From Bacilli bacterium (GTDB lineage: Bacteria > Bacillota_I > Bacilli_A > RF39 > UBA660): a DNA stretch of 64,000 nt. The notes beneath the pieces are model-generated. The model had not been told where the DNA came from. It worked only from the letters and a program-made list of their open reading frames with translations, and did not search any database. Numbering within the stretch: the stretch's first letter is position 1; each line of letters opens with the position of its first letter. Location of the stretch: NCBI GenBank assembly GCA_900752905.1, contig CAADWX010000011.1:124001-188000 (forward strand), given 5' to 3'. Made by a program: the position numbers and the translations under genes. Below are positions 45,463-54,007 of the stretch, piece after piece.

Positions 45463-45613
45463 TATTTCACCAGCTTTCTTGTAGAAATCCCTAATTGGTG
45501 ATATAATTAAATACGAGAAATCTCCAAAATTATATTTATTATAATTATTAAAGTTTACCAGACCTTTTTAATTAAGGATTTTTCATTTTGATCACTGTTC
45601 AAGCAGTGGTTTT

Positions 45614-46111
45614 TTAGTCATAATATCTTTTAACTTGAACTGCAGAGCCAATAACTCTAAAGTCCTCATATTCAATAGTACCTTTTAAATAAGTAGTAGG
45701 TTTAAAATCACCACCAAGATTTAAAGGCATAACCATTATTCCATCATTTATAGTAATAAGTTTTCTAATTGTTACTATATCTTGCCCTTTTTCCATAACA
45801 CAATAAAATCCATCTTTAGTCATCTTATTTTGTTCTCTAAGTATTATATAATCATTTTGATGAAACTCAGGATCCATAGTATTATCAGGCATAATTAATC
45901 CAAAATAACTTTGTTTGTTCTTTATCCATTCTGGAGGTATTAGTTCTTCAACAACTTTAAATGCATTAGTTTTATCAGATAATATATTTCCAAAATATAT
46001 TTTAGAAAAAACATCAACTATAACGGTGTCATCATTTAATAGATCATCTTCATCTTCAAGCATCTCTTCAATTAAATCAGATTTCTTGATAACAAAGTAA
46101 TCAGCAATCAT
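45614..46111 (-). pseudogene. CI/LexA-like S24 repressor lacking its DNA-binding head
   Basis: 165 residues from the only available ATG. In-frame codons upstream give FPRVEKIN before the ATG, the typical end of a Cro/CI helix-turn-helix domain, but the frame breaks into HsdS sequence near 46142, so the DNA-binding part is gone. The C-terminal half is an S24 peptidase/dimerisation domain (GLIMPDNTMDPEFHQNDYIIL) in which the usual catalytic Ser of the x-S-M motif is Thr. Probably the element's former immunity repressor. Confidence 0.75.
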
Positions 46112-46142
46112 ATTAATTTTTTCTACTCTTGGAAATATTTTA

Positions 46143-46556
46143 GTGTATGAACAACTAACACAATATATTGTTGAATCAACAAATTATAGTGACGCTTATA
46201 AAACACCTGTTTTAACTGCAGGAAAGAGTTTTATATTAGGATACACTAAAGAAGAAACTGGGATATTTAATAAATTACCAGTTATAATATTTGATGATTT
46301 TACTACTTCATCTAAATATGTTGATTTTCCATTTAAAGTTAAATCATCCGAAATGAAAATATTAAATTGTAATCCGGGGATGAATATAAAATTTTACTAT
46401 TATTTGTTACAATCTCTTGATTATGATGCATCTACTCATAAACGTTATTGGATATCTGAATCTGCTCAAATGACTGTTCCTTTTCCAACAAAAGAGGAAC
46501 AGGATAAAATTGTAAAAAATGTAGAACAATTATTAAATTTAATTGATCAAATATAA
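46143..46556 (+). pseudogene. HsdS fragment (type I restriction specificity subunit, one target domain)
   Basis: 138 codons: YIVESTNYSDAYKTPVLTAG, ILGYTKEETGIF, VIIFDDFTTSSKYVDFPFKV, then the linker helix PTKEEQDKIVKNVEQLL. This is a single target-recognition domain and one conserved helix of HsdS. The coherent frame extends about 20 nt upstream into the truncated repressor. No hsdR or hsdM is in the window. Likely a recombination remnant. Confidence 0.8.
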
Positions 46557-46622
46557 TGAATAAAATGTATTAATAATCAGACTGAAAGTTTTAAAAATAT
46601 TTAAAAAATAGCGAAAAAATGT

Positions 46623-46682
46623 TATAATAAATTTGGATAATAGAGTGTATTTCCTTTTTAAGATGGAATATGCTCTTTTTTG
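46623..46682 (+). promoter_or_regulatory. Promoter and leader hairpin before an unknown two-gene operon
   Basis: TATAAT at 46623-46628, then a stem GAGTGTATTTCC (46643-46654) with GGAATATGCTC (46665-46675), followed by six to seven T. The ribosome site GGAGG begins about 5 nt later, so the hairpin looks like an attenuator inside the leader. Confidence 0.5.
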
Positions 46683-46696
46683 ATTGGAGGTAGTGT

Positions 46697-47953
46697 ATGC
46701 ATAAAATATACTTGAATGATAATGTAATTAGAAATTTTAGAAATACTATTAATGATTATATAGATTTTTCATTGTTAAAAAAATATAAAAATAATGACAA
46801 TGCTTGGAATTCGATATGTGCATTAATGGATAGAATAGAAGATATTGTAATTTATCTTAATGAAAAGAAATTAAATACTGGAAAATGGAATAGATGTGCA
46901 TTTGATTTCTTTGAATTTATTGAGCAAGCTGGAGTTTTAATTGAATGTATAGATGAATTATATAAAATATATGACATTAAACCAAGCAGGACAAAAATTA
47001 TATTTAAACATAAAGAAATAAATGAAAAATATTTATTAAAATTAAAAAAAGATAATAAAATAGCTAAAGTTGGAGATTCAAATTACTTTGAATATATAAG
47101 ATCTTTAAGTTCGGTTCATCCAGGTAAAACTGATAGACATAAAGAATTTCAATTTGCAAACTTTGAAGTTAGTCCATATGTTGTATGGAACGGTGGTATC
47201 TACGCATTAGATCCTAGATGTAATGGTGAAATTATATTAGTTACATATAACAACGAAACAGATCAAATGCTAATTAATAAATCTATTTATATAAAAGAGA
47301 TATTTAATTTTATAAAATACAAATATTATTCAATAAATTATTTAACAAAATATGTTAAGAAATATTATCTTGATGAAATTAAAACTTTAAGAGCCACCCC
47401 AATAAGAAAAAGAAATGATTTAAAAAATAACCTTGAATATTTGAATAATTTAGTTAATGTATCAAAAAAGAGATGTCCTAACATAACGGATGAAATACAA
47501 GAAGTAATTGATATATTTAATCAGCAAATAACAAGAGAAGAAAATATTAATAAATACAATAAGTATTGCAATGCACTATTGTATTCAATGAAGGGAATTC
47601 ATAGGCAACTTCAGAATATGGATTTTAATTGTGAATCTCCCATAGATAATCTTTTATTTAAACTTTTAGTTGGTGAAATTCATATTAAAAATAATGCTAA
47701 AATGAATTATTCATATCCATTACAAAAAATATTAGACCTAAAGCTTGAAAGTTGTGATAAGGAATTTGCTTTGATTCAATATAAAACACTATTACCATTT
47801 TTTAATAAATATATCAAAGTAACAGAAGAAGATTTATATCAATTAAGTTATGAAGAACTGTATGTTTTGAGTCAAATAGCAATTTATTTGCATGAATTAG
47901 AATATAATGATATAGTCAATTTTTGCATACCTAATGATGAAGAATTTAGATAA
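46697..47953 (+). CDS. Unknown protein (418 aa), first of a pair
   Basis: No family name that I can give. Soluble and largely helical. The middle has a conserved-looking block: YIRSLSSVHPGKTDRHKEFQ, then FEVSPYVVWNGG and a beta-rich stretch (GEIILVTYNNETDQ). The His in SVHPGKTDRH could be functional. The second half is helical. GGAGG site; 20 nt before the next gene. Its position beside HsdS and integrase remnants suggests an accessory, possibly defence, role; this is inference. Confidence 0.55.
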   Translation: MHKIYLNDNVIRNFRNTINDYIDFSLLKKYKNNDNAWNSICALMDRIEDIVIYLNEKKLNTGKWNRCAFDFFEFIEQAGVLIECIDELYKIYDIKPSRTKIIFKHKEINEKYLLKLKKDNKIAKVGDSNYFEYIRSLSSVHPGKTDRHKEFQFANFEVSPYVVWNGGIYALDPRCNGEIILVTYNNETDQMLINKSIYIKEIFNFIKYKYYSINYLTKYVKKYYLDEIKTLRATPIRKRNDLKNNLEYLNNLVNVSKKRCPNITDEIQEVIDIFNQQITREENINKYNKYCNALLYSMKGIHRQLQNMDFNCESPIDNLLFKLLVGEIHIKNNAKMNYSYPLQKILDLKLESCDKEFALIQYKTLLPFFNKYIKVTEEDLYQLSYEELYVLSQIAIYLHELEYNDIVNFCIPNDEEFR

Positions 47954-47973
47954 TATAAAGAGGTTAGAATAAC

Positions 47974-48849
47974 ATGAAAAGAAGTAAAATAAAAGGATAT
48001 ATTAATGATCTAGAAAATAAAAATAAAAATTTTTCTTTTGATAAGTCAATAAAAATATTAGACATAAGTAATGCTGTATATATTGATATAATAGAAAAAT
48101 ATGATTTTAAAAGTATAACAAACTATAAAAATTCAAAATATTTGTTTAAAGAAATCTCTAATGAATTAAATGAAATTACTGAATTATTAAGTAATAATAA
48201 AACTTTAATGGCAGTGTGTTTGTTAAGAAATGTCTATGAGGAAATAATGTATATTATAGCAACATCTTATTGTGACAATTTAGATATAGACTTTATGACA
48301 AAAGCAGGATATTTTAAAGATATAGTTGCTGATAATTGTAATGAATTACTTGGAGATATTTATACATCAGATGAGATAAAAGGAATATATAGTTATTTAT
48401 CTAAAATAACCCATGTAACTAATATCAAAGAAGCTGTTAGTTATTTATCAGGCAATAAAATAATAAAAGGATATATAGTTAATGAAATAAAATATGTTTC
48501 TTTGATAATAGAAAATCTGTATATTACATTTTTAAATAAAAAATCAAAGCTTGATAACAGCATGTGTGATAATATTATCTCTGTAGCTGGATATGTAGAA
48601 TTAATTAATACTATGTATTATGTGGCTAATTCAACAGGCGAAACTAAAAGAATAGAAAGTTACTTTTATGGAGAAAAGAATAAAAAATATCTAGAAAAGC
48701 AAAAGGAATTAATGATAAGCGATTTTAAAGAATTACAGTCAAATAAAGATGAATTATCTAGATCTATAAAAATTATTTCGAAGGAATTAGATAAACAACT
48801 AGCAGAAAATAATTACACAGAAATGGTAAATAAAATACTAAACTCATGA
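47974..48849 (+). CDS. Unknown protein (291 aa), second of a pair
   Basis: No family recognised with certainty. All-helical. LLRNVYEEIMYIIATSY and, later, YSYLSKITHVTN place an Arg/Glu pair and a His in the way HEPN-like RNase or abortive-infection proteins do, but the match is weak. It ends in a coiled coil (DELSRSIKIISKELDKQL). Same operon as the preceding gene. Stop is TGA. Confidence 0.5.
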   Translation: MKRSKIKGYINDLENKNKNFSFDKSIKILDISNAVYIDIIEKYDFKSITNYKNSKYLFKEISNELNEITELLSNNKTLMAVCLLRNVYEEIMYIIATSYCDNLDIDFMTKAGYFKDIVADNCNELLGDIYTSDEIKGIYSYLSKITHVTNIKEAVSYLSGNKIIKGYIVNEIKYVSLIIENLYITFLNKKSKLDNSMCDNIISVAGYVELINTMYYVANSTGETKRIESYFYGEKNKKYLEKQKELMISDFKELQSNKDELSRSIKIISKELDKQLAENNYTEMVNKILNS

Positions 48850-49250
48850 GAGAATTATAAGCAGTAGAAATAACACTACTGTCTTTTTTAGGTACAATTT
48901 AGGTACAAGAATACTAAAAAACCACGGTAAATGACGGTTTATGCCAATATAAAAAGGCCAATAAATAAAGGGCTTAACACCATTCAGCCTCTTCTAACTG
49001 AAGAGAGCATTTAAACGTGCTCTCATTTTTATTTATATTAAAGTGTTTTAGAACTATTAAGTAATTTTTGGTACACAAATTTAATATTGGTTAAAATTTT
49101 ATTGAACGTTTTAATGAAAATTTATGCTTTTTCATTAATTTTGTTAAAGATATAAAACCTAAGAAATTGTTCTTTAAAATTTTTTTATGTGTATGATACT
49201 GACAAATAAGAATTTTTTTTTGTTATACTATTATTAGTTGAGGTGCTAAG
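48850..49250. other. Gene-free right junction region
   Basis: 400 nt without a gene. It holds a terminator (CAGTAG/CTACTG with T tract, 48862-48889), the phased repeats at 48888-48908, a hairpin with GAGAGC/GCTCTC followed by ATTTTTATTT (about 49003-49030), then A/T-rich sequence with a promoter-like CTGACA and TATACT (49199-49229) for the antitoxin gene. Confidence 0.5.
48888..48908 (+). repeat. Phased direct repeats, candidate integrase arm sites (right)
   Basis: TTAGGTACAA at 48888 and again at 48899, exactly 11 nt apart, with a weaker third unit (AGAATACTAA) at the next register. They match the left repeats YTAGATACYA at most positions. Confidence 0.5.
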
Positions 49251-49589
49251 GTGTCCGAGAGAGATTTAGATTCAAGTATAAATGATTATATTGAAACTGA
49301 AACACCTAAAAACTATGTAAGACAACAAGAATGGGATATGGCTATTGGACTTCAAGAAGTTGATAACTTAAAACCTTCTAAGTATTTAGAAAAGTTGTTA
49401 CATGAAAATGTTACAGGTGAAAAAACTATTTATGAAGTAGAACGTGAGTTAAAATAATATTATATAGAAAAGGATAAAACAAATAATAGTTTCTTAATTA
49501 AATTCTATGAGAACTTATTATTAGGAAAGAATAATAATTTACATTCAAGAAATTTAATTGTAGAAGCATTATTTAATAAAGAAAATTAA
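49251..49589 (+). pseudogene. VbhA-like antitoxin gene with an in-frame TAA
   Basis: GTG start at 49251, 6 nt after GAGGTG. The 68-residue product to the TAA at 49455 has the VbhA antitoxin pattern (EWDMAIGLQEVDNLKPSKYL, then NVTGEKTIYEVERELK), which blocks class I Fic toxins. The same frame continues 43 codons past the TAA (YYIEKDKTNNSFLIKFYENL to NKEN) to 49589. No Fic toxin follows. The 68-residue form may still work; the tail is lost. Confidence 0.6.
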
Positions 49590-49593
49590 AAAG

Positions 49594-49647
49594 AAGCGTT
49601 AGTACAGGCTTATTAATTTAATAGGTTTTTGTATTGGCGTTTTTTTA
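49594..49647 (+). terminator. Long-stem terminator after the antitoxin gene
   Basis: AAGCGTTAGTAC pairs with GTATTGGCGTTT through several G-U pairs and continues inward for about nine more pairs; a T run follows. Confidence 0.6.
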
Positions 49648-49738
49648 GTTGTAAATTTGATACTTATATATCTTATTATTACCCAAAAATAAAACTTTTA
49701 ATATTTTAAGAACTAAAGTATAAAAAAAATTAAAAAAA

Positions 49739-49781
49739 TTAGCACTCATCTATTGACAGTGCTATTAAAAAGTGATAGTAT
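49739..49781 (+). promoter_or_regulatory. CIRCE operator overlapping the Hsp20 promoter
   Basis: TTAGCACTC, 9-nt spacer, CAGTGCTAT (49739-49765). The left half is the exact CIRCE sequence; the right differs from GAGTGCTAA at both ends. TTGACA (49753-49758) lies inside, with TAGTAT 17 nt downstream. HrcA repression of Hsp20 is the expected reading. Confidence 0.85.
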
Positions 49782-49877
49782 TATATATGTAAGGTTGATA
49801 AAGCCTTATGGGTATTAAAATTATATTTGTGCTACCTTATAAAGGTGTCAACACATAGTGAAAGGAAGTCGATTAAT

Positions 49878-50291
49878 ATGATGTTAGTACCAAGAAATAA
49901 TTTTGATTTGTTTGATGATATTTTTGGAGATCCAATGTTCTTTAAAAATGAAAGTAAGTTAATGAAAACTGATATAAGAGAAACAGATGATAATTATATC
50001 ATTGATGTAGATTTACCTGGTTTTAAGAAAGAGGATATAAAAATTGATATAACTGATGGATATTTAAATATATCTGCTAAAATGAATTCTAAACATGAAG
50101 ATAAAAAAGAAAAATATATAAGAAAAGAAAGATATTTTGGTGAATGTTCTCGTAGCTTTTATGTTGGTGATGACATTGAAACTGAAAGTGTAAATGCTAC
50201 ATATAAAGATGGTATTTTGAGTTTGGAAATTCCAAAAGTTAAAGAGCAAGAAAAATTACCTGAAAAAAAATATATTGAAATTGGAGAATAA
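49878..50291 (+). CDS. Small heat-shock protein Hsp20
   Basis: 137 residues, alpha-crystallin domain: DIRETDDNYIIDVDLPGFKK, EDIKIDITDGYLNISAK, ERYFGECSRSFYVGDDIE and YKDGILSLEIPK. ATP-independent holdase. The start is set at 49878, behind AAAGGAAG; a longer frame from 49827 lacks a ribosome site. A leader of about 95 nt with a small hairpin (AAGGTT/AAGCCTT) separates it from the CIRCE promoter. Confidence 0.93.
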   Translation: MMLVPRNNFDLFDDIFGDPMFFKNESKLMKTDIRETDDNYIIDVDLPGFKKEDIKIDITDGYLNISAKMNSKHEDKKEKYIRKERYFGECSRSFYVGDDIETESVNATYKDGILSLEIPKVKEQEKLPEKKYIEIGE

Positions 50292-50297
50292 TAATAT

Positions 50298-50333
50298 AAA
50301 GTCTATAAATCATTTTATAGACTTTATTTTTTT
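50298..50333 (+). terminator. Terminator of the Hsp20 gene
   Basis: Perfect 12-bp stem AAAGTCTATAAA, loop TCAT, TTTATAGACTTT, then ATTTTTTTT. Confidence 0.92.
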
Positions 50334-50367
50334 TTACTTTTTTTATTTTTAAATTGATATATAATGT

Positions 50368-50481
50368 ATGTATGGTGATTTGATAAAGTATTTAGACTAT
50401 TTTCCGGGTAAAGTTGTTGATAATGATATTGATAATTTATTTTTTAATAAGTAATGTATTTATATTATTACTTATTTTTTT
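50368..50481 (+). other. Short transcript or 28-aa ORF
   Basis: TATAAT at 50360-50365 and a terminator (AATAAGTAAT/ATTACTTATT with T tract, 50446-50481) bound about 110 nt. Within it, ATG 50368 opens 28 codons (MYGDLIKYLDYFPGKVVDND and onward) ending in TAA at 50452-50454, but no ribosome site precedes it. Either a small RNA or a tiny gene. Confidence 0.3.
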
Positions 50482-50523
50482 GTTATAAATATGATATACT
50501 ATTTGTATTGCAAGGAGGTATTT

Positions 50524-51657
50524 ATGATTTATTTAGATTATGCAGCATCAACACCTGTTGATGATCAAGTTTTAGACACGTTTTATAATGTTTCAAAAAA
50601 ATATTATGCTAATCCAAATTCTATTCATAAATTTGGTGTTGAAACTAAAAATTTAATTGATAATAGTACTATTGATATAGCAAATAAATTAGGTGTTTTG
50701 AAAGAAGAAATTATATATACTTCTGGAGCTAGTGAATCTAATAATTTAGTTATTAAGGGTATTTGTGAGCGATATAAAAATAGGGGAAAGCATATTTTAA
50801 TTAGTAGTTTAGAACATAATTCTATAGTAGCAAGTGCGACAGCTATGCAGGAACTAGGTTTTGAGGTAGAAATTATTCCTGTAAAAAAAGATGGGTTTAT
50901 TGATATTGATGCATTAAAAAAAATGATGAGACAGGATACGATTTTGGTTAGTATTTGTAGTGTTGATAGTGAGTTAGGTCTTAAGCAGCCGATTGAAGAA
51001 ATTGGTGAATTTTTAAAGGAATATCCAAATTGTTATTTTCATACTGATGCTTCCCAAGCAATTGGTAAGGTTAATATTAATTTTGAAAATGTTGATTTAG
51101 TTACAATAACTCCTCATAAGTTTTATGGATTAAATGGATTTGGTATCTTAATAAAGAAAAAAAATGTAAGTTTAAAACCTCAAATAAATGGTGGTAAATC
51201 TATTACTGTATACAGGAGTGGAACACCTGAGGTAGCAAATATAGTAGCTTGTGATAAAGCTTTGACTATAGCGCTTGATAATTTAAATGAAAGGTATAGC
51301 TATATAGAAAATCTTAGTAATATAATTAAAAATACATTATCTCAGTATAAGAATATTCATATTAATAATACTGTAAATTCTATACCTCATACAATTAATT
51401 TTAGTATAAATGGTATTAAATCTATAGATGTACTTAAAGAGTTAGAAAAATATGATATATATGTTTCAACAAAAACATCTTGTTGCCCTATAGAAACACC
51501 ATCTAAGCTTGTATATGCACTTACTCGTGATAAAAACTTATCATCGTCTTCTATACGTCTTAGTCTTTCACATCTTACTACTGTGGATGAGGTTAATGAG
51601 TTTTTAAGTATTTTTGATATTATTTATAAGGAGTATGAAGTAAATGGAAAAATATAA
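50524..51657 (+). CDS. Cysteine desulfurase (NifS/IscS-like)
   Basis: 377-residue PLP enzyme that takes sulfur from cysteine. Seen: IYLDYAASTPV, YTSGASESNN, SSLEHNSI, FHTDASQAIGK and the PLP lysine in TITPHKFYG. The active-site loop reads STKTSCCPIETPSK, with two adjacent cysteines where one is usual. The start at 50524 follows AAGGAGG. It overlaps the tRNA thiolase gene by 14 nt, so sulfur transfer to tRNA is its likely main task. Confidence 0.92.
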   Translation: MIYLDYAASTPVDDQVLDTFYNVSKKYYANPNSIHKFGVETKNLIDNSTIDIANKLGVLKEEIIYTSGASESNNLVIKGICERYKNRGKHILISSLEHNSIVASATAMQELGFEVEIIPVKKDGFIDIDALKKMMRQDTILVSICSVDSELGLKQPIEEIGEFLKEYPNCYFHTDASQAIGKVNINFENVDLVTITPHKFYGLNGFGILIKKKNVSLKPQINGGKSITVYRSGTPEVANIVACDKALTIALDNLNERYSYIENLSNIIKNTLSQYKNIHINNTVNSIPHTINFSINGIKSIDVLKELEKYDIYVSTKTSCCPIETPSKLVYALTRDKNLSSSSIRLSLSHLTTVDEVNEFLSIFDIIYKEYEVNGKI

Positions 51658-52474
51658 AGAGATTGAAAGAAGTATCATAAAAAAGTATCGTAAAGAAATA
51701 TGGAGTAGATTTATTAAAGCTGTTCAAGAATATGAACTTATAGAGGAAAATGACAATATTATGGTATGTATAAGTGGAGGTAAAGATTCTTTTTTGCTTG
51801 CTAAATGTATTCAAGAATTAATACTTCATGGTAAGGTTAAATTTAATGCTCATTATGTAGTTATGGATCCTGGATATAATGATTATAATAGGGATTTTAT
51901 TATTGATAATGCTAAAACATTAAATGTACCAATTGAGATGTTTAATAGTGATATATTTGATGTTGTAGCAACTGTTGATTCAAAAAGCCCTTGTTATTTG
52001 TGTGCTAAAATGAGAAGAGGTTGTCTTTATAATAAAGCACGTGAACTTGGATGCAATAAAATAGCTCTTGGTCATCACTTTGATGATGTAATTGAGACTA
52101 CGTTACTTTCTATGTTTTATGGTTCTGAAATTAAAACAATGATGCCAAAGCTTCATTCTGAGAATTTTCCTGGTATTGAACTTATTAGACCTCTTTACTT
52201 AGTTAAAGAAAGTGATATTATATCTTGGAGGAATTCTAATGAATTAACTTTTATAAACTGCGCTTGTAGATTTACTGAAGGATGTTCACTTATTAATGAT
52301 GGTACAAGTAAGAGAAAAGAAATAAAGGAACTAATTAAAAATTTAAGGAAAGTAAATAAAGATATTGATCATAATATATTTAAGAGTATGGATAATGTAA
52401 ATTTAAATTGTATACTTGGATGTAAAAAGAATGGTGAATATAAATGTTTTTTAGAAGAATATGATAAAGATTAG
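51644..52474 (+). CDS. TtcA-like tRNA 2-thiocytidine synthetase (PP-loop)
   Basis: 276 residues. The ATP motif ICISGGKDSF-like block reads VCISGGKDSFLL, then CYLCAKMRRGCLYNKA with the Fe-S/sulfur-carrying CxxC, GHHFDDVIETTLLSMFYG and LIRPLYLVKESDI. These match TtcA, which thiolates cytidine 32 of tRNA. The gene is coupled to the desulfurase upstream. Firmicute relatives are less studied, so the modified base is inferred. Confidence 0.85.
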   Translation: MEKYKEIERSIIKKYRKEIWSRFIKAVQEYELIEENDNIMVCISGGKDSFLLAKCIQELILHGKVKFNAHYVVMDPGYNDYNRDFIIDNAKTLNVPIEMFNSDIFDVVATVDSKSPCYLCAKMRRGCLYNKARELGCNKIALGHHFDDVIETTLLSMFYGSEIKTMMPKLHSENFPGIELIRPLYLVKESDIISWRNSNELTFINCACRFTEGCSLINDGTSKRKEIKELIKNLRKVNKDIDHNIFKSMDNVNLNCILGCKKNGEYKCFLEEYDKD

Positions 52475-52484
52475 GTGAATTTTT

Positions 52485-53927
52485 ATGTATAAAAATAATA
52501 AAATATTAGTTGGTAAAAATGACAATAATGAAGCAAATTTACTTCTTGATAAGGCTAATAGGCATGGTCTTATAACTGGAGCAAGTGGTAGTGGTAAAAC
52601 TATTACTCTAAAGGTTTTAGCAGAAGGTTTTTCTGCTTCTGGTGTACCAGTTATTTTAAGTGATGTTAAGGGTGATTTAGCTGGTACTTCTTTAATAGGT
52701 AATTTGGATTTGATTAAAGATAGGGTTGATAAATTATATATTAATGATTTTAACATTCAAAAATTTCCTGTAACTTTTTTTGATGTATATGGTGTATTTG
52801 GTCATCCTATTAGAACAACTGTAAAATCTATTGGATCTCGTCTTTTATCTCACATGCTTAATTTAACTGATACGCAGGAAAGTGTTCTTAGTATTGTATT
52901 TAAAATAAGTGAAGATGAAAATTTGAATTTAATAGATTTAAATGATTTAAGAAGTGTGCTTAATTATATTGGTGAAAACAGAAAAAATTATACTTTAAAA
53001 TATGGTAATATTAGTTTACAAAGTATTGGTGCTATTCAAAGAAATGTTTTAAATTTAGAAGAAGAAGGTGGGGATAAATTCTTTGGACTACCTCAATTTG
53101 AAATCAAGGATTTTATACATTTTGATGGTGATAATGGATTTGGTCAAATCAGTATTTTGCACTCAGTTAAATTATTTCAACAACCTATACTTTATTCTTC
53201 GGTTTTATTATGGATGCTTATTTCTTTGTATAACGAGTTACCAGAGGTTGGTGATTTAGAAAAACCAAAGCTTGTTATGTTTTTTGATGAAGCTCATTTA
53301 CTTTTTTCTGATATGCCTTCATATTTACTTAAGCAAATAATACAAATAGTAAAATTAATTAGATCTAAGGGTGTTGGTCTTTATTTTATTTCACAAACAC
53401 CTAGTGACATTCCAGATGAGATATTAGGGCAACTTGGTAATAGGATTCAACATGTGCTTAGAAGTTATACTAAAACTGATGAAAAAGTAATAAAAGCTGC
53501 TGCAGATTCTTTTAGAATAAATCCAAAATTTAATACAATCGATGAAATTAAAAATTTAGCAACTGGTGAAGCTTTAATATCTTTAGTGGATGAATTTGGT
53601 CAACCTACTGTAGTTGATAAGTTTAAGATTTTACCACCTCAAAGTAAAATGGGTGTGATTGATGATGAATTAAGAAAACAATTAATTCAAGAAGACTGGT
53701 TATATAATAAGTATGAGAAAAAAGTTAATTATGAATCAAGTGAACAAAAAATAGCTAAAAAAAATGAAGAAAAAAATAAAGGTAATAATGTTTTAGAAAA
53801 AAAGGAAACTAAGAAAGCTTTTAAAAAAACAAAAGTTGAAAAATATACTGATAAATTAGCTAATAAAACTATTAACACAATAGGTAGAAATCTTGGTAAT
53901 CAGATATTTAAGGGATTATTTAAATAA
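52485..53927 (+). CDS. HerA-like ATPase, DUF853 (YjgR) family
   Basis: 480 residues. Walker A LITGASGSGKTITLKVLAE near 28, LSDVKGDLAGTS, Walker B LVMFFDEAHLLFSD, the RSKGVGLYFISQTPSDIP helicase-like block and GNRIQHVLRSYT. This is the DUF853/YjgR group related to HerA/FtsK DNA pumps; its cellular role is not established. The C-terminal 80 residues are lysine-rich. 10 nt after the TtcA-like gene. Confidence 0.85.
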   Translation: MYKNNKILVGKNDNNEANLLLDKANRHGLITGASGSGKTITLKVLAEGFSASGVPVILSDVKGDLAGTSLIGNLDLIKDRVDKLYINDFNIQKFPVTFFDVYGVFGHPIRTTVKSIGSRLLSHMLNLTDTQESVLSIVFKISEDENLNLIDLNDLRSVLNYIGENRKNYTLKYGNISLQSIGAIQRNVLNLEEEGGDKFFGLPQFEIKDFIHFDGDNGFGQISILHSVKLFQQPILYSSVLLWMLISLYNELPEVGDLEKPKLVMFFDEAHLLFSDMPSYLLKQIIQIVKLIRSKGVGLYFISQTPSDIPDEILGQLGNRIQHVLRSYTKTDEKVIKAAADSFRINPKFNTIDEIKNLATGEALISLVDEFGQPTVVDKFKILPPQSKMGVIDDELRKQLIQEDWLYNKYEKKVNYESSEQKIAKKNEEKNKGNNVLEKKETKKAFKKTKVEKYTDKLANKTINTIGRNLGNQIFKGLFK

Positions 53928-54007
53928 ATTTCTAAAAAAGACAAGTAATATTATTGTATATTTTAATTTAGTGTGTTAGAATATTATATAGAATAGAGGG
54001 TATGTGT

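Noticed and set aside
49782..49877. RNA thermometer in the Hsp20 leader
   Set aside because: No ROSE-like or fourU pairing over the ribosome site was evident; the CIRCE element already explains heat control.
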